24,000 bases of DNA, taken from positions 126,001-150,000 of the forward strand of contig JAQGDQ010000009.1 of the NCBI GenBank assembly GCA_030141605.1. The letters run 5' to 3'. This document shows positions 9,901-20,880 of the stretch, piece after piece (the stretch's first letter is position 1; every line of letters begins with the position of its first letter). The notes under the pieces are model-generated. The model saw nothing but the letters and a program-made list of their open reading frames with translations. It searched no databases and was not told the origin of the DNA. A program made the position numbers and the translations under genes. The stretch is from Tubiluchus corallicola. Its lineage: Eukaryota; Priapulida; Priapulimorpha; Priapulimorphida; Tubiluchidae.

Positions 9901-10320
9901 CTGCACCTGATTCAGTACTAGATCTAATAGTGACACTGCGTTAAGTACTAGGCCTAATAGTGACACCTGATTCAGTACTAGGCCTATTAGTGACATCTGA
10001 TTTAGTACTAGGCTTATTAGTGACACCTGATTTAGTACTGCGTAAAATAGTGACACATGAGTTAGTACTAGGCCTAATAGATATACCTGATTCGGTACTA
10101 AGCCTGTTAGTGACACCTGATTCAGCACTAGGCCTAATAGTGACACACGATTCAGTACTAGGCCTAATAGAGATACCTGATTCAATACAGCTCTAATAGT
10201 GACACATGATTCAGTACTAGGCCTAATAGAGTAGATACCTGATTCAGTACAGGGCTAATAGTGATACCTGTTTCAGTGCTAAAACTAATAGTGACACCGA
10301 TTCAGCACTAAGCCTAATAG
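9901..10320. repeat. 30-bp minisatellite, 14 copies, in the THIK intron
   Basis: The approximate consensus is TGACACCTGATTCAGTACTA followed by GGCCTAATAG. Units start at 9901, 9931, 9961, 9991, 10021, 10051, 10081, 10111, 10141, 10171, 10200, 10230, 10262 and 10292. The first nine are exactly 30 bp; later units are 29, 30, 32, 30 and 29. Copies differ by point changes. The centre, TTAGGCCTAG on the minus strand, is a near-palindrome. Because 30 is a multiple of three, stops are absent over long runs on both strands, producing false frames (9960-10196 on plus, and the start of the 450-codon minus frame, with decapeptides like LNQVSLLGLV). It lies about 125 bases from the exon 2 acceptor. Confidence 0.97.
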
Positions 10321-11384
10321 TGAAAAATGCTATTGCTGTTAGCTCTACTTACACAGGTGAATCAAAACCTGTTACTTATGCAGACATCTTTTAATTCATT
10401 TAACGATTTTTATGGCATAACAAATACCAAGTCCTAATCTAACATTCCACGGGCGTGGCCTTTTCAGTGGCCTCTATAACCATATGTACGTGGCAAGATC
10501 AGAGCTTGGCATTTTTGTAAATGGTAAACTTTTAAGTCTTTAAGATGAGCTACTAAACCAGCAAAGGCGTTTTAACTGCATTCGAATGTAGATACATGTT
10601 ATGAGGTAAATGGCCAGAATGCGAACGAAATTCCCAGATTGAGTATCGAACTCAAGCTTTCTGGAACCTTTCACATGAGAGCTTACAGAAAATGTTAATA
10701 AGGAGATTCGTTTCGGGTATGCAACGTGTCATATTTGAACGAGAGCTGTGTTAAAATTCATCGCAATGATTTCTTAAATTCCATCGCTATCAATTCAATG
10801 TTAGTATGAGTTGTGCAGAAATTGCAACTACTGTAAAATGTAGAGCAATACGAAAAGAACAATTTCAGCAACTACCCGCTATCAGAAATAGTCTTGAAAT
10901 AAAACAACATAGAACTTACAGATTTAACACATGTTTGCTTACAACGCAGTGTCAGTATTTTGAAATAAACAGTAGTTATGGCCATGCCTCAAATTAACAA
11001 ATTCTTCATACCATTTTAATCGGGCTCCAATAACAATAATCCTATGGATATTGTATTGTTGGTGTTTTTCGAGCTTATGTGACTACTCGGCCGTGTGCTC
11101 CGAACAATGAGTTGATTAATACTGGCAGCATTTCTGAATAAGTAACTTTTTCATAAATGAAAAACGACGCAGTTTGATTTATGAAAACTTTACATAGGAC
11201 ACTTTTTATTATCACTAATCAATGCCTATTTTATAAATAATTCTGTGATGCGACGGGTTCCTTTCTATTTAATCAATTCCTTTCAATTTAATATAATTCG
11301 CAACGTTTTGTGAATGTTTCTTTATAATTGTGTTACATAGGCAGTCTTAAAAAGGAAAAACGAATTTTAACTTTGTTTAGTTGA

Positions 11385-11825
11385 CATTACGCTTACCTGT
11401 TTAAAAAAACTTGTATAATTGGAAGATTTAATTTTTAATAACTTAAAATGTTCGTGCCACTTGGTAAAACAGCACTCTCTCACCATCCCAGTGTGCACCA
11501 GTCACCAAAAGCACATTATTGATGTTAGTGATAACATAAAGGAATTTAAATTTCTGCTTAGTTAGTAAAGAATGTGCTACGAATGCTCTGTTTACTTTTT
11601 CAAACTTTACGAAGCATTATCTGAAATTTTTCAAACGACCTATCGCCAAAATTGCCTGCGCCTAATGGTCACGGAGCTTTAAATTTATAAGTTTTATACA
11701 GCGTTATTGCTAACGCATGCTCTGTATTCAATAAGATAGCAAATAGGTGATACAAAATTTTAAGACAATTTTTAAGCTTTATTTACGAAGAGTTTGGACA
11801 TTTTAACAGTAGCGTCCATTTTGAC
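11385..11825. repeat. Dispersed repeat copy A (paired with 19587-20030)
   Basis: This is a diverged direct copy of 19587-20030, same orientation, about 8.2 kb away. Shared blocks in order include CGCTTACCTG at the start, ACGAATGCTCTG then TTACTTTTTCAAACTT, TGCGCCTAA, and AAGTTTTATACAGCGTTA, followed by AAATTT-AAGACAATTTT-style similarity. Block spacing is nearly constant (offsets 8183-8202), so this is one old repeat family, not chance. I see no coding frame or clear terminal repeats, so the class is unknown. Confidence 0.8.
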
Positions 11826-12055
11826 ATTGGGTAAACAAGATATCATCGTTCAAGTGATACTGGTTTCTAATTATTCTGCCGTTGACTCATCAGTTGGATT
11901 ATTCCGTGTGACGCAAGTGATATAACATACTCAGGTAATAACCGCACGAAGCATGAAATGTCAAACACGAATTATACCCGACGGCTGTCCTATTTATGTC
12001 GAAGTCAAATGGTTAACCTTGCCTTGGTAAATTTTTGAAGGCTGAGTTTATTATC

Positions 12056-12111
12056 TTTTAGAGAGAGAAAAGGTTTTCATAACGTCAATATTCATTTTTT
12101 ACTCTCTAAAA
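12056..12111. repeat. Perfect 10-bp inverted repeat
   Basis: TTTTAGAGAG at 12056-12065 is exactly complementary to CTCTCTAAAA at 12102-12111, with a 36-base loop. It could be a very short hairpin element or an RNA structure in the intron. No flanking duplication was found. Confidence 0.55.
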
Positions 12112-13260
12112 CAATTTAATTTAATATACCACAACAAAACTTTTATTAAAACACAGAGTTTTAGCTACACACTAGTAGGCATGCACGTGTAAAACGAGTG
12201 TTATATTTCAAATATCACAAATATGCAAAACTAAAATATTATGGCAAAAACAATGATGACTAGAGAAATAGTTGCACCATAAAAAGCAAGCTCTACGTCA
12301 GTAAACAAATTCTTGTGAATAATTAATAACGGAAGTTGTGTATTGATATAACATCATATGATGTTGAGAAAAATCTCGGCTTTGATTTTAAATTAAATTT
12401 GGAAACATTGCTGGATTTAAAGCAGATTTAAAGATAGGCTTTTTGTAATATTATTAGACGAATCATGGGATGAAAAATTTTGCTTAAGCAAAACGGAAAA
12501 TATGATTAGTTTCTCTAACATGCTTCGACAAAGTTTCCATTAGCTTTGAATCAAAATCAATATACGTTGCTTCTATTAGGCATGTCAATCAGTCGCTTGT
12601 TTTGTTTACGATTTTTACCTTTCATAGAGCAACTGTTTTTACATAGGTAGTTATTGTGACTTTGTCATCATGTTTTTTTCTACATATTTGTAAAATTGTC
12701 CGAGATCTTAACTATTTTGCTACCATACTGATCGACGATAAAATGACAATAGTGAATGGCCGAGACGTTGTGTCTTCTGCTCATTGAAACAAGCCTAACT
12801 TCCTAAAGATTTTTAAACAGAACCAAAAGCCCAGCGAATGCGAATGGCGTCGAATGATAACTTTGAATCAAAGATTGAGATCCTACGCCTAATTGCAATG
12901 GTCATGTCACTTAGAGTAATTATGATTATTAATTGTAAGCAAATTCATTTCAGATTCGGACTGTTCTTATTTCGCCGGTTCAAATTTCAAGCCGCCATTT
13001 GCATCTTTTGTTTTATTTCGTTTTTCATTGTCGCCAACAGCAGAGTAGATTATGCTTTGTGGCCGTGACAGTTGCACATATTTTACATACAACACCACTA
13101 CGCACGAAGCAACCATAAAGTTAATTGCAGTCTGTGGTGCTCTGGATTCTTATTACGACGGACTAACTGCATTACGTCCTCGTTCAGACTCATTTAGTTT
13201 TCCTATAATGAAAGTGTCAAACGAAATATTATTGATGTTAGTAAATTAGATAGGCCTAAT

Positions 13261-13424
13261 TTACGAGTGGTACCGCAGTTGAAGGTGGCACCAAAACAGG
13301 CAATTTTAAACATTAATAGCCTGTTCATATTAAAGTCTGTTTACACGTTCAGGCTGTTACCGTGTTACGAGCGCCACCGTCGCTGCACTTGAAGACGGCA
13401 CCAATAATAAATAATTTTGAATCA
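13261..13424. repeat. Pair of diverged direct repeats, about 104 bp apart
   Basis: TTACGAGTGGTACCG, then CAGTTGAAGGTGGCACCAA, at 13261-13294 recurs as TTACGAGCGCCACCG (with a short insertion) and CACTTGAAGACGGCACCAA at 13365-13405. Both are followed by AATTTT-A/G-AA. The arrangement fits an old tandem duplication or two internal units of a decayed element. The interval contains CACGTTCAGGCTG, which recalls the MITE's GTTCAGACT motif, but I cannot link them. Confidence 0.55.
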
Positions 13425-14199
13425 TACGTTTTCACACACTCGAGTGAAATAAATACGTTCATTTACAGATGTCGTGCTTTTGTTTAGGACCATGAACAGC
13501 AAGCAATCTCTGCAACGGAAAAGACGCAGACGATTTTATTGACTTGCGTGCCTAGTTGTACTTATAGGAAAAACTAACCCTCGAACAACATTCTTTGTAT
13601 TTTAACACACGCTTAAAACCATTGAAATTACCACGTAATATAGGTTACGCGCATAGAAATGTCTTGTTTAAAAATGCAAAAGAAATTAAAATCATTCATA
13701 TACCCCGCCAAATGAACCTGGCAGTGGACATCTGAAAAAATGACCTAAATTGGTGAAACATGCAGCACGAAGGCGCGTATAACAAAGCTTTTGCAGTTCA
13801 CTCAGACATTCTGCTATTCTAGCTGACTAAGTCCTTGTGTTTAACTGTGTTTATGCAAAAATTGATCGACGGATCGATATGCAATAACCTCAAAGTGCGA
13901 TTTGCTTAGCTTCAATCAACAGGGTTATCTCAAAATGCGTAGGTACTACACAATGTAATTGCAAATAAGTATGGAATTTTGAGAGCATATAGCAGGTTCC
14001 GGGCGGTTTATTTAGCTTATATTATTGAGTCCAGTTTTAGCTGGTTAAAATAATGAGTCTGTTCCTTTGTCGGCGTTAACTAGTCCAGTTGGAGGTTATT
14101 ATGTTGAGTTGAACAGGGAACAGTGCATTATACAGTTCTATTCATAGGCACCACGCCAGCCAACCTACAGGTAATGTTATGACCTCCACTTTAAACTAA

Positions 14200-14525
14200 G
14201 AAGCCCATTGCAGTACCTGCGATTGGTTGAGCAGTGGTTTCCCGTGGAAAGAACGAACACGTGACATCGTCAGTTGTCTTTCTGGTTGTCGTGGAAGCAC
14301 TTCTCCTGTCTGCCTGCCGAGTGTCGTGGATTCCGTAAGGTTTGAAGCATTGTCATCAGGTTTTGTTTTTTTTCTATTGTGTGTTCTTCTCAGCCGTCCC
14401 TGTTGAATTCTAAGTTTTGGTTTTGTTGTTTCTTTTTTTTTTAATTTCTGGAGTGCCCGTTATGCAGCGCTTACCCGCATCGCCGATGGCTATCTACCGG
14501 GTCGAACCCCGGAACAATATTATTA
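14200..14525. other. GC- and CpG-richer segment, unidentified
   Basis: This is the most GC-rich stretch in the intron outside the microsatellites. It holds an E-box, CACGTG, near 14260, repeated GTCGTGGA motifs (about 14290 and 14323), poly-T runs and a GC palindrome, CCGGG-TCGAAC-CCCGG, at about 14498-14513. It sits about 450 bp upstream of the LINE reverse-transcriptase fragment in the same orientation. It could be a 5' UTR remnant of that element, a promoter-like island or a SINE. It has no open frame. Confidence 0.35.
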
Positions 14526-14973
14526 TGGTTAACTGGTTTTCATTACACAGTGGGCAACGGGATTCATCAAAAAGCAAAAAATTGCATTAATAATCGTTAA
14601 GCTTTGCATAGTTTGTAGCTGATGATAGTAACCGTAGCTGCAAAAGGAGTTCGCTCAAGAACCTGTAGGGATAAGTGTTTATACCGCACAGTAACCGGAT
14701 GATGTCATCTTTCGTTCAAAATGAGCGCGATCAAGCTTAAAGTTCACTCGTACATTTTTATGTTTATTCATTTTTCAGCGTTTTGTTTATTATTCGTCAC
14801 CTAACAAAGTCTCCCATTCACTTCAATTTTAAATTACCTCAGGGAATACTTTTCAAATTAAAAAAAAGATAACGACAATATTGGGTTCTATAAAATATTC
14901 ATACACTCATTTGTTTAATTTATCAATTTTGAAAGGTGTGGTACACAGTACCCACTGAACTGAAACAAGCAAA

Positions 14974-15893
14974 GATGACAGTGTCAGAGATATTTGGTTA
15001 AAATGGTTTGAGAATTATTTGTAAAATAGATAACAATATGTTAATTATAACAATGCTACATCTGAAAAACTTGATATTTCAGGCATCCGTCAGGGGTCCA
15101 TTTTGGGACCGCTGTTGTTTTTAGTATAGATAAATGACTTGCCAAATGTCATCAAAAAACTTTTTATGATGCTTGCAAATGACACCAGTATAATATTGTC
15201 TCATAAGTGTATTGAAACTTTATGCAAAATTGTCGGTGAAGAAATGATAATTTGTCTAACTGGTTCAGAGCTACAAACTTTCGTCAAATTTTATCATTTT
15301 TACAGCAAAAAAATAAAAATAATGTTAAAAATGATGTAAACATAGCACTGAGTGGACGTGTTATTGAACAAGTTGATAAAAGAAAGTTTCTCAGAGTAAT
15401 AGTTGATGAATAATTATTGTGGAAGCAACATGTAGATTATACTTGTTCCAAACTTAGCAAGGCTGAAAGAATTATAAAGAAAGCACGTAGAATTCTGAAA
15501 AGAGGTAATTTAGTAAAGTTGTATTGTACTTTTGCCTACCCATATTTTGAATATTGCAATATTGTATAGGGTTATGCATATGCTTCTACTTTGGACATGT
15601 TAAACAAACTACAAACAAAGTTAACTAGACTCATTCGGATTACAGAGCTCATAGAAATATTTTACTGAAGCAGTTTAACATTTTATAGGTTAATGATATT
15701 GTATGAATGAAAGTTTCCTGCTTTATTCACAAACATTTAATGGTATGCTTCCTAATATTTTTGGTAGTTTATTTACTCTGGTTATCGGGGCCGTGTTTTG
15801 TGGAACAACTTCTCTTGTGATGTGAAAAGAAGTAACTCACACTCGTGTTTTAAAAAGAAAATGAGAATTATATTATATTTTATAATGCTAAAT
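14974..15893 (+). mobile_element. Dead LINE fragment: reverse-transcriptase 3' half
   Basis: This is a decayed non-LTR retrotransposon ORF2. In one frame from 14974 it reads DDSVRDIWLKWFENYL, later LDISGIRQGSILGPLLF and then INDLP. LANDTS at 15172-15189 takes the place of the catalytic FADDT. A frameshift near 15340 moves to the third frame, which gives FLRVIVDE, WKQHVDYTCSKLSKAERI, LVKLYCTFAYPYFEYCNIV and LNKLQTKLTRLIR. The end is RGRVLWNNFSCD and CFKKKMRI. This order is the RT palm-to-thumb and C-terminal domain of LINEs of the CR1/Jockey group. Several stops, the frameshift and the lost DD make it inactive. It lies antisense to the channel gene, inside its intron. The frame at 15139-15339 is part of it. 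Confidence 0.88.
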
Positions 15894-16302
15894 AATTTTC
15901 ATTGTATGCAATCATTGGAACGTTTTTCATTTATTTTAGTGAATTTGGCCTTATAAGTTCAGTGACTTCTTGGCCAGCCATAATATCATGAAAACGGTGC
16001 AAAGTATTTTATTTATCAGAACTGTATTTTTAATGTAAATTTTATTATTTACTAATAAATTCATTTTCCTTTTATTTTTATTTATATTTATTAATGTAAA
16101 TTCTGTATCATATGTATGAAAGTAATGTTTTTGTAGCAATCAACTCAAACTTGGACTTTTATTCGGGCGGAAACTTAGTGACCGTTATATGCGATAAAGC
16201 AAAGTGACGTTGGTTTTTATTTTTGCATACGCTAAATTTTTGTGCCCCTCAAATGAAGAAAATGGGGGAAAATAACCAATGTTTGTATGCAGAACATAAA
16301 CT

Positions 16303-16610
16303 GTCATCTACGTCAGGGATTTACATTAAGAATTAGGACCACTACGCTGCTTTTTATCTACGCAGTGACCACAAGGATACACCCTTGGACCACTGACATT
16401 CCTTATCTATTTTAGTGACCTATCTTTTATTAATGATTTTAATACAAATGTTTTTACTAATATCTAGCTTGTTCTTTACGTCATTTAAATTATTCCCATT
16501 GAAATGTCCTACTAACAGCGAGCTAAAAAGACTTATGATTGGATGAAAACAAGAAATTTCCAGTAACATTAATCAACAGCAAGCTTTCACAGCAGGATCT
16601 TTCTGATTTT
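16303..16610 (+). mobile_element. Second dead LINE reverse-transcriptase fragment
   Basis: In the frame from 16363 this reads a stop, then PQGYTLGPLTFLIYFSDL, then FINDFNTNVFTNI, a stop and LVLYVI. This is the RT motif PQGSxLGPLLFLIYINDL followed by a ruined FADDTVLY box. About 40 codons on, in another frame, KKTYDWMKTRNF matches the WM-x-x-NKL segment that follows in LINE RTs. It carries the same motif as the fragment ending 15893 but reads differently, so it is a separate insertion or family. It is frameshifted and truncated on both sides. Confidence 0.75.
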
Positions 16611-17250
16611 GTTCTTAAAATGCACTGAATTCACATTATCATAGGCAATAGAATTAATTCGGAATCGAGGCTCTGGTATGGTAACAGGTATTTTTCAGGT
16701 GGTGCGTGGTCTTCAAAACCTCGTTTCAAATACAGCCAGTTGTCGACTTGTGATCACATTCGGTTTCGACTAATTTTTGGGCCCCTTTGTTGGCTACTTG
16801 TCGTTACAACTTCGTTTTCACTAAGTCTTTCTCCTGGACCTTGGCGATTTGCTACCAAAGGTGCTGATTGAACAAATAATCAATCACCCAGCTGCTTATA
16901 CTTGGTTGCGCAGTTGTTCAGTCAGTTAGTTGGCTAAACGGCTGGTTTGACAGTAAGATTGTTGATTGATTGATTAAGTGAATGAAGAACAGACTAACTT
17001 ACTAATTAATACTTTCAAGCAGTAACGTTTGAGGCGCTCACAAGTCAAAATTCATAACCATTTTTCTTCGTATGTGACCTACAAAGCGTTTACTTGCATG
17101 CATAATGTCTTCTGTTAAAAATAAACTCAAAATCATAGTACAACATTTTCACATTTGCTTAGATTGTTGTAATTGCTCATCTGTTAAAAGCCTCAGCAAA
17201 GTGAAAGAAACAATAATTATCACTTTAAAAACTAATAATTTTGTCAATAT

Positions 17251-17345
17251 TCATTCATTCAGTCAGTCAGTCAGTCAGTCAGTTAATCATTCATTCATTA
17301 TTTCATTCATCCTGTCATTCATTTGTTCATGCATTCATTCATTAT
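17251..17345. repeat. Tetranucleotide microsatellite (TCAT/TCAG)n
   Basis: TCATTCATTC is followed by six AGTC units and then interrupted ATTC units. The frames at 17105-17359 and 17241-17453 owe their Ser/His/Phe-rich translation to it. Shorter, degenerate GATT/GTCA tetranucleotides occur near 16919-16980. Confidence 0.95.
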
Positions 17346-17539
17346 TTGTCAACGGATAAGCTTTGGAACACACCGTACTACCGTCAGTTATTCGTCCTAA
17401 GTGGAGTTTTTTCATTTAAATTCATCAATCATTTTTTGAATATCAGCCAATGACGTCTTTATAAGTGCATTATAAATCATTTATGAAAACTAAAGTAATT
17501 AAATGAGTGAATGTTCCAAATTGATATAATCATAGCAAA

Positions 17540-17582
17540 AGCAATTTATGAATATTCAAATTGCTTATTAATATTCATAAAT
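17540..17582. repeat. Overlapping perfect palindromes (alternative hairpins)
   Basis: ATTTATGAATATT (17544-17556) pairs perfectly with AATATTCATAAAT (17570-17582). AGCAATTT (17540-17547) pairs perfectly with AAATTGCT (17558-17565). The two hairpins use overlapping bases, so only one can form at a time. The neighbourhood (17470-17600) repeats the motif CATTTATGAA/TTCATAAAT further. AT richness lowers the significance. Confidence 0.6.
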
Positions 17583-17923
17583 CATTTATTAAATGTTTGA
17601 GGTAAACACTTGTATATTCATAATTGAGTATACTTAAAATAAAACAGAATGATTTTCCATATCTTATTGCGAAATTAGTCTTCTGTTGTAAAAAATAGTA
17701 TGTTCAACAAGATATTAGGTCGGTTTTTCTTTAACTTGCACGTTGTAGTGCTGCGTTTATCATAGGTTAAAAGCAAATTCATTGCTACCTGACTTTGAAC
17801 TTGAGGAAAAACATATCTTTGCAGTCAACTAAAATTTATGTATATGATTATATTGTGAATGACTATGGCACTCACATGATTTAACCGCGACACGTGAATT
17901 GATCTTCGCTCGTGGTTTTTAGA

Positions 17924-17943
17924 GCGTGACATCATTGTCACGC
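17924..17943. repeat. Perfect 8-bp hairpin GCGTGACA-TCAT-TGTCACGC
   Basis: The 8-bp arms GCGTGACA and TGTCACGC flank a 4-base loop. It is GC-richer than its surroundings, which makes chance less likely than for the AT palindromes. It lies 28 bases from a CACGTG E-box (17891-17896). No rho-type function is implied in a eukaryote; it may be a decayed transposon end. Confidence 0.6.
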
Positions 17944-19147
17944 AACAGAGCAAGAAGACAGGGTAACAAAGCATAAAACAACAAGATAGCCACCTAATTC
18001 AGTGCAGCATCAGTATGAACTAATTTATCTCACACAACGCAAAACAAGACAGTGGAAATTTGCAAAACCAAATTCGAACCCAAAAGGCAAAAGAAGAAAA
18101 GCATATAAAACACACTTGCAACAAACTTATTACATACTACGTGTAAAATAATATCATTATAATCTAAAATAATTTAACCCCCCTAACACCCTATGTACTA
18201 TACCGCTTCCGGCCCGGCAGTTGTTTACCAATTGTTTGCCGTCTTTAATGAATCTTTCTTTTCATTATTGTGTTAAAAATAGCTAGGAACTCATATAAAA
18301 GTGCAACTTAAACAGTAACAGTACTTGTGCTAAAATGCATGAAACAGCATCAAAAGTTTGTGATCGCACAGATTAGAGATCACTAATCAACGAGTAACGA
18401 GAAATCAGTGGCTATGGATAATTTGTAAATGTCACTTGATTGGCATCTCAGTCGTTGTTGGTGAACTTCGTTCTACTGCGCAACTAAGCTGAACCTAAAA
18501 ATATCTGTTATTGTAGGTGGCTCTACTGATTCACCGACACTAAAATTGTTATTCGTGTTTTGTGTTACCTGACATGTTTTGTATTTATACACTACCATAC
18601 TTCCACACAAACAAGCTTATTGGTTTACCTGATATGTTTACTTTGTGGCTGCTTTTCATTTAGCAAAGTACATGTGGTCATTTTTGTAGTTTAATTGTAT
18701 CTCGCAGACAGATAAAAAGTATTTTTACTTTTTACAATTTTTCTATTTCTATTATTCATTTTTCTATTTCTACTAGTTAATTCTTGCAGACTAAATTTTT
18801 TGTAAAATATTCTTTTCTGTAAACTATTCTCTGCATATTTTCTATTTTCTGTAAATTATGCAGGGGTTTTTTGGAAAAAATACTTTGACTTGTTTGCTTA
18901 AGTTTATAAGAATTCGGAAAGATGATAATCTAATTATTTGAAGTTTTTGCTTACTACTGTTAAAATCATACAAATGTTATTAATAATAAACGAACATCGT
19001 AACTTGACTAATTAAATATACAAAAAGTTAGTCACAGTTATGCAATCTCCAATTTTACAAATCCAATCCAAAAGACGATTACCTTAACTTAAACTAACAA
19101 TGAAACTAAAATAATCACTAATAGGTTAAAGGTTATCATTGACAAAC

Positions 19148-19228
19148 TGGCTCACTGTCTGACTGACTGGTTGGCTGATTAACAAATTGTCTGGCTGGCT
19201 GGCAAGCCGACTGACTGGCTGCCTGGCA
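19148..19228. repeat. Degenerate tetranucleotide repeat (CTGG/CTGA)n
   Basis: This is a run of CTGG, CTGA, CTGT and TTGG units with interruptions (for example CTGACTGACTGG, CTGGCTGGCTGG). It is non-coding intron sequence. Confidence 0.85.
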
Positions 19229-19586
19229 CTCTAACAAACTAAGTGAATGCTGACCTCACCCCTCAGTTACTCACCTCCTCACACCCCCATCATTCGCTTG
19301 TTTAGTTAAGTAGCAAGAGTTTAGTTATAATGTTATTTTCAATTTGAGTAAAGGGCAAGAAAGGAGTACCTGAAGTAGATTTCAGAAAAATCGCCTACAG
19401 CAATTTTATGCACATATCGTACCCGCGTTAAAAAGAATTTTTATTTGCTTTCATTTTAGATCTCCCGCAATACTGTTCCGACGGCGACATTACATGACGT
19501 CACCTACACAAACGTAAATCAAGGGAAGAAAAGGCAATGTTAAATTATATGCCAAAAAACTTACAATGCAAATCTATATTACTTAG

Positions 19587-20030
19587 CATTTCGCTTACCT
19601 GCTAGAAAGACTTATGTAACTAGAAATAATAATTTAAAATGTTTGTGTCATCGGTAAAATGTCGCCCCAGGGTGCGCCACTCACTAATCAAAAACGTATT
19701 TTTAATCTCATTGACAAGATGCAGTAATTTAAGATTTTACTTAGTTAGGTACATGTGTGTTACGAATGCTCTGATTACTTTTTCAAACTTCACGTAATGT
19801 TTCTAAACTTGTTTCAAACAGCCTACCATCAAAATGGCTGCGCCTAACGTTCATCGCGGGAGTTTAAATTACAAGTTTTATACAGCGTTACTGACGACTC
19901 AAGCCCTCCATGCAAAAAGGCAGTATGTAAGTGGTATAAAATTTCAAGACGAATTTTAGAACTTTATGTAAGTGGAGGATGTTCTTATGTTTGTTCAGGG
20001 TCAGCACAACTGCGCTGCCATCTTGTGATG
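19587..20030. repeat. Dispersed repeat copy B (paired with 11385-11825)
   Basis: This is the second copy of the family described for 11385-11825, with the same order of shared blocks: CGCTTACCTG, ACGAATGCTCTG, TTTTTCAAACTT, CTGCGCCTAA, AAGTTTTATACAGCGTTA and AAATTTCAAGACGAATTTT. It differs at many positions and has small indels, so both copies are old. It ends near GCCATCTTGTGATGTCAG; copy A ends near GTCCATTTTGACATTG. Confidence 0.8.
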
Positions 20031-20397
20031 TCAGCACTAATCAGACAAAAACGAACGTGTGACTTACTTCTAAGTTTTCACAATAATTACATTTATACAA
20101 GAATCTTAATAAAATATAGAAGTTAATGAAGAGAATTGCACGTGTTTACGAAAGTGAAAAGTAAAGTAGTGCTACTGTACAACATTGAGTGTGACAAACT
20201 CGGCAAAATTCAAATTTCAAGTTTATCGCTGTGCTCACGCATGAGTTTTCGTGAGAGGTACAGCAACTGTTTTTTGCGTAATGCGTTTCCAAGATGAAGG
20301 TGCTACTGCTCATCTAACTAGCGAATGCACGTAATAGCGAGGAACTAGCCGCGCGAACCACTTTGGGGTAACAAATCTTTCCCGTAAGTCATTGAAA

Positions 20398-20880
20398 AAA
20401 TAGTATGTTCCCTTTCGAAGGGAGTACGGTTTTTCTTTAAGACAAAAGCCTTCAAGTGCGCTGATAAACACGAATTTTTAAGAATTTTTAATCAGTTTAA
20501 GTAGAGAACCATAAAAAAGCATTTTGTGCACAAGCTGCAGCAAAATTAAACAAGTACACTTATCATTAATACAGGCACAGTTCATATATTGCCTTGTAAC
20601 AATAATTTATCCATTCCGCTAACTATCATGAGCCAGATATACGCTCCTAACAGCGTATCAATACAACAGTATGAATCATTGCCAACCCAGGTACGTCTTT
20701 TATCGCACACTTTTTAAGTTTTGCAAAAAAGAGTGTAGATTCCCATAACTAAGGCCGAAGGTTTTACCTTAACTTTCTTCTACTTGACTACTGCAGTGCT
20801 ATAGCTTGTATGTCAGCTTGCACATACACTAGGCTTAAAGGAAAAACCAAGTCTTCTGGAAGTTAAGTTTATGTCAATGT
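20398..20880. mobile_element. Weak candidate for an inverted-ended DNA element
   Basis: TTCGAAGGGAGTACGGTTTTTCTTTAAG near 20411-20440 resembles the reverse complement of 20835-20866 (CCAGAAGACTTGGTTTTTCCTTTAAG). A third similar string, AGTATGTTC...GGTCGGTTTTTCTTTAA, lies at about 17697-17742. The matching core is short and T-rich, so this is only a suggestion of a repeat family. Confidence 0.25.

Noticed and set aside
9901-10320. Regular 30-bp repeats considered as a CRISPR array
   Set aside because: The units are contiguous and entirely repeat, with no unique spacers, and they lie in a eukaryotic intron.
14460-14520. Possible tRNA gene with a B-box-like GGTTCGACCC on the minus strand
   Set aside because: The string is a GC palindrome with a 6-base loop; no anticodon arm or acceptor stem can be placed on either strand.
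17105-17453. Ser/His-rich short open frames
   Set aside because: They are produced by the TCAT/TCAG tetranucleotide microsatellite.
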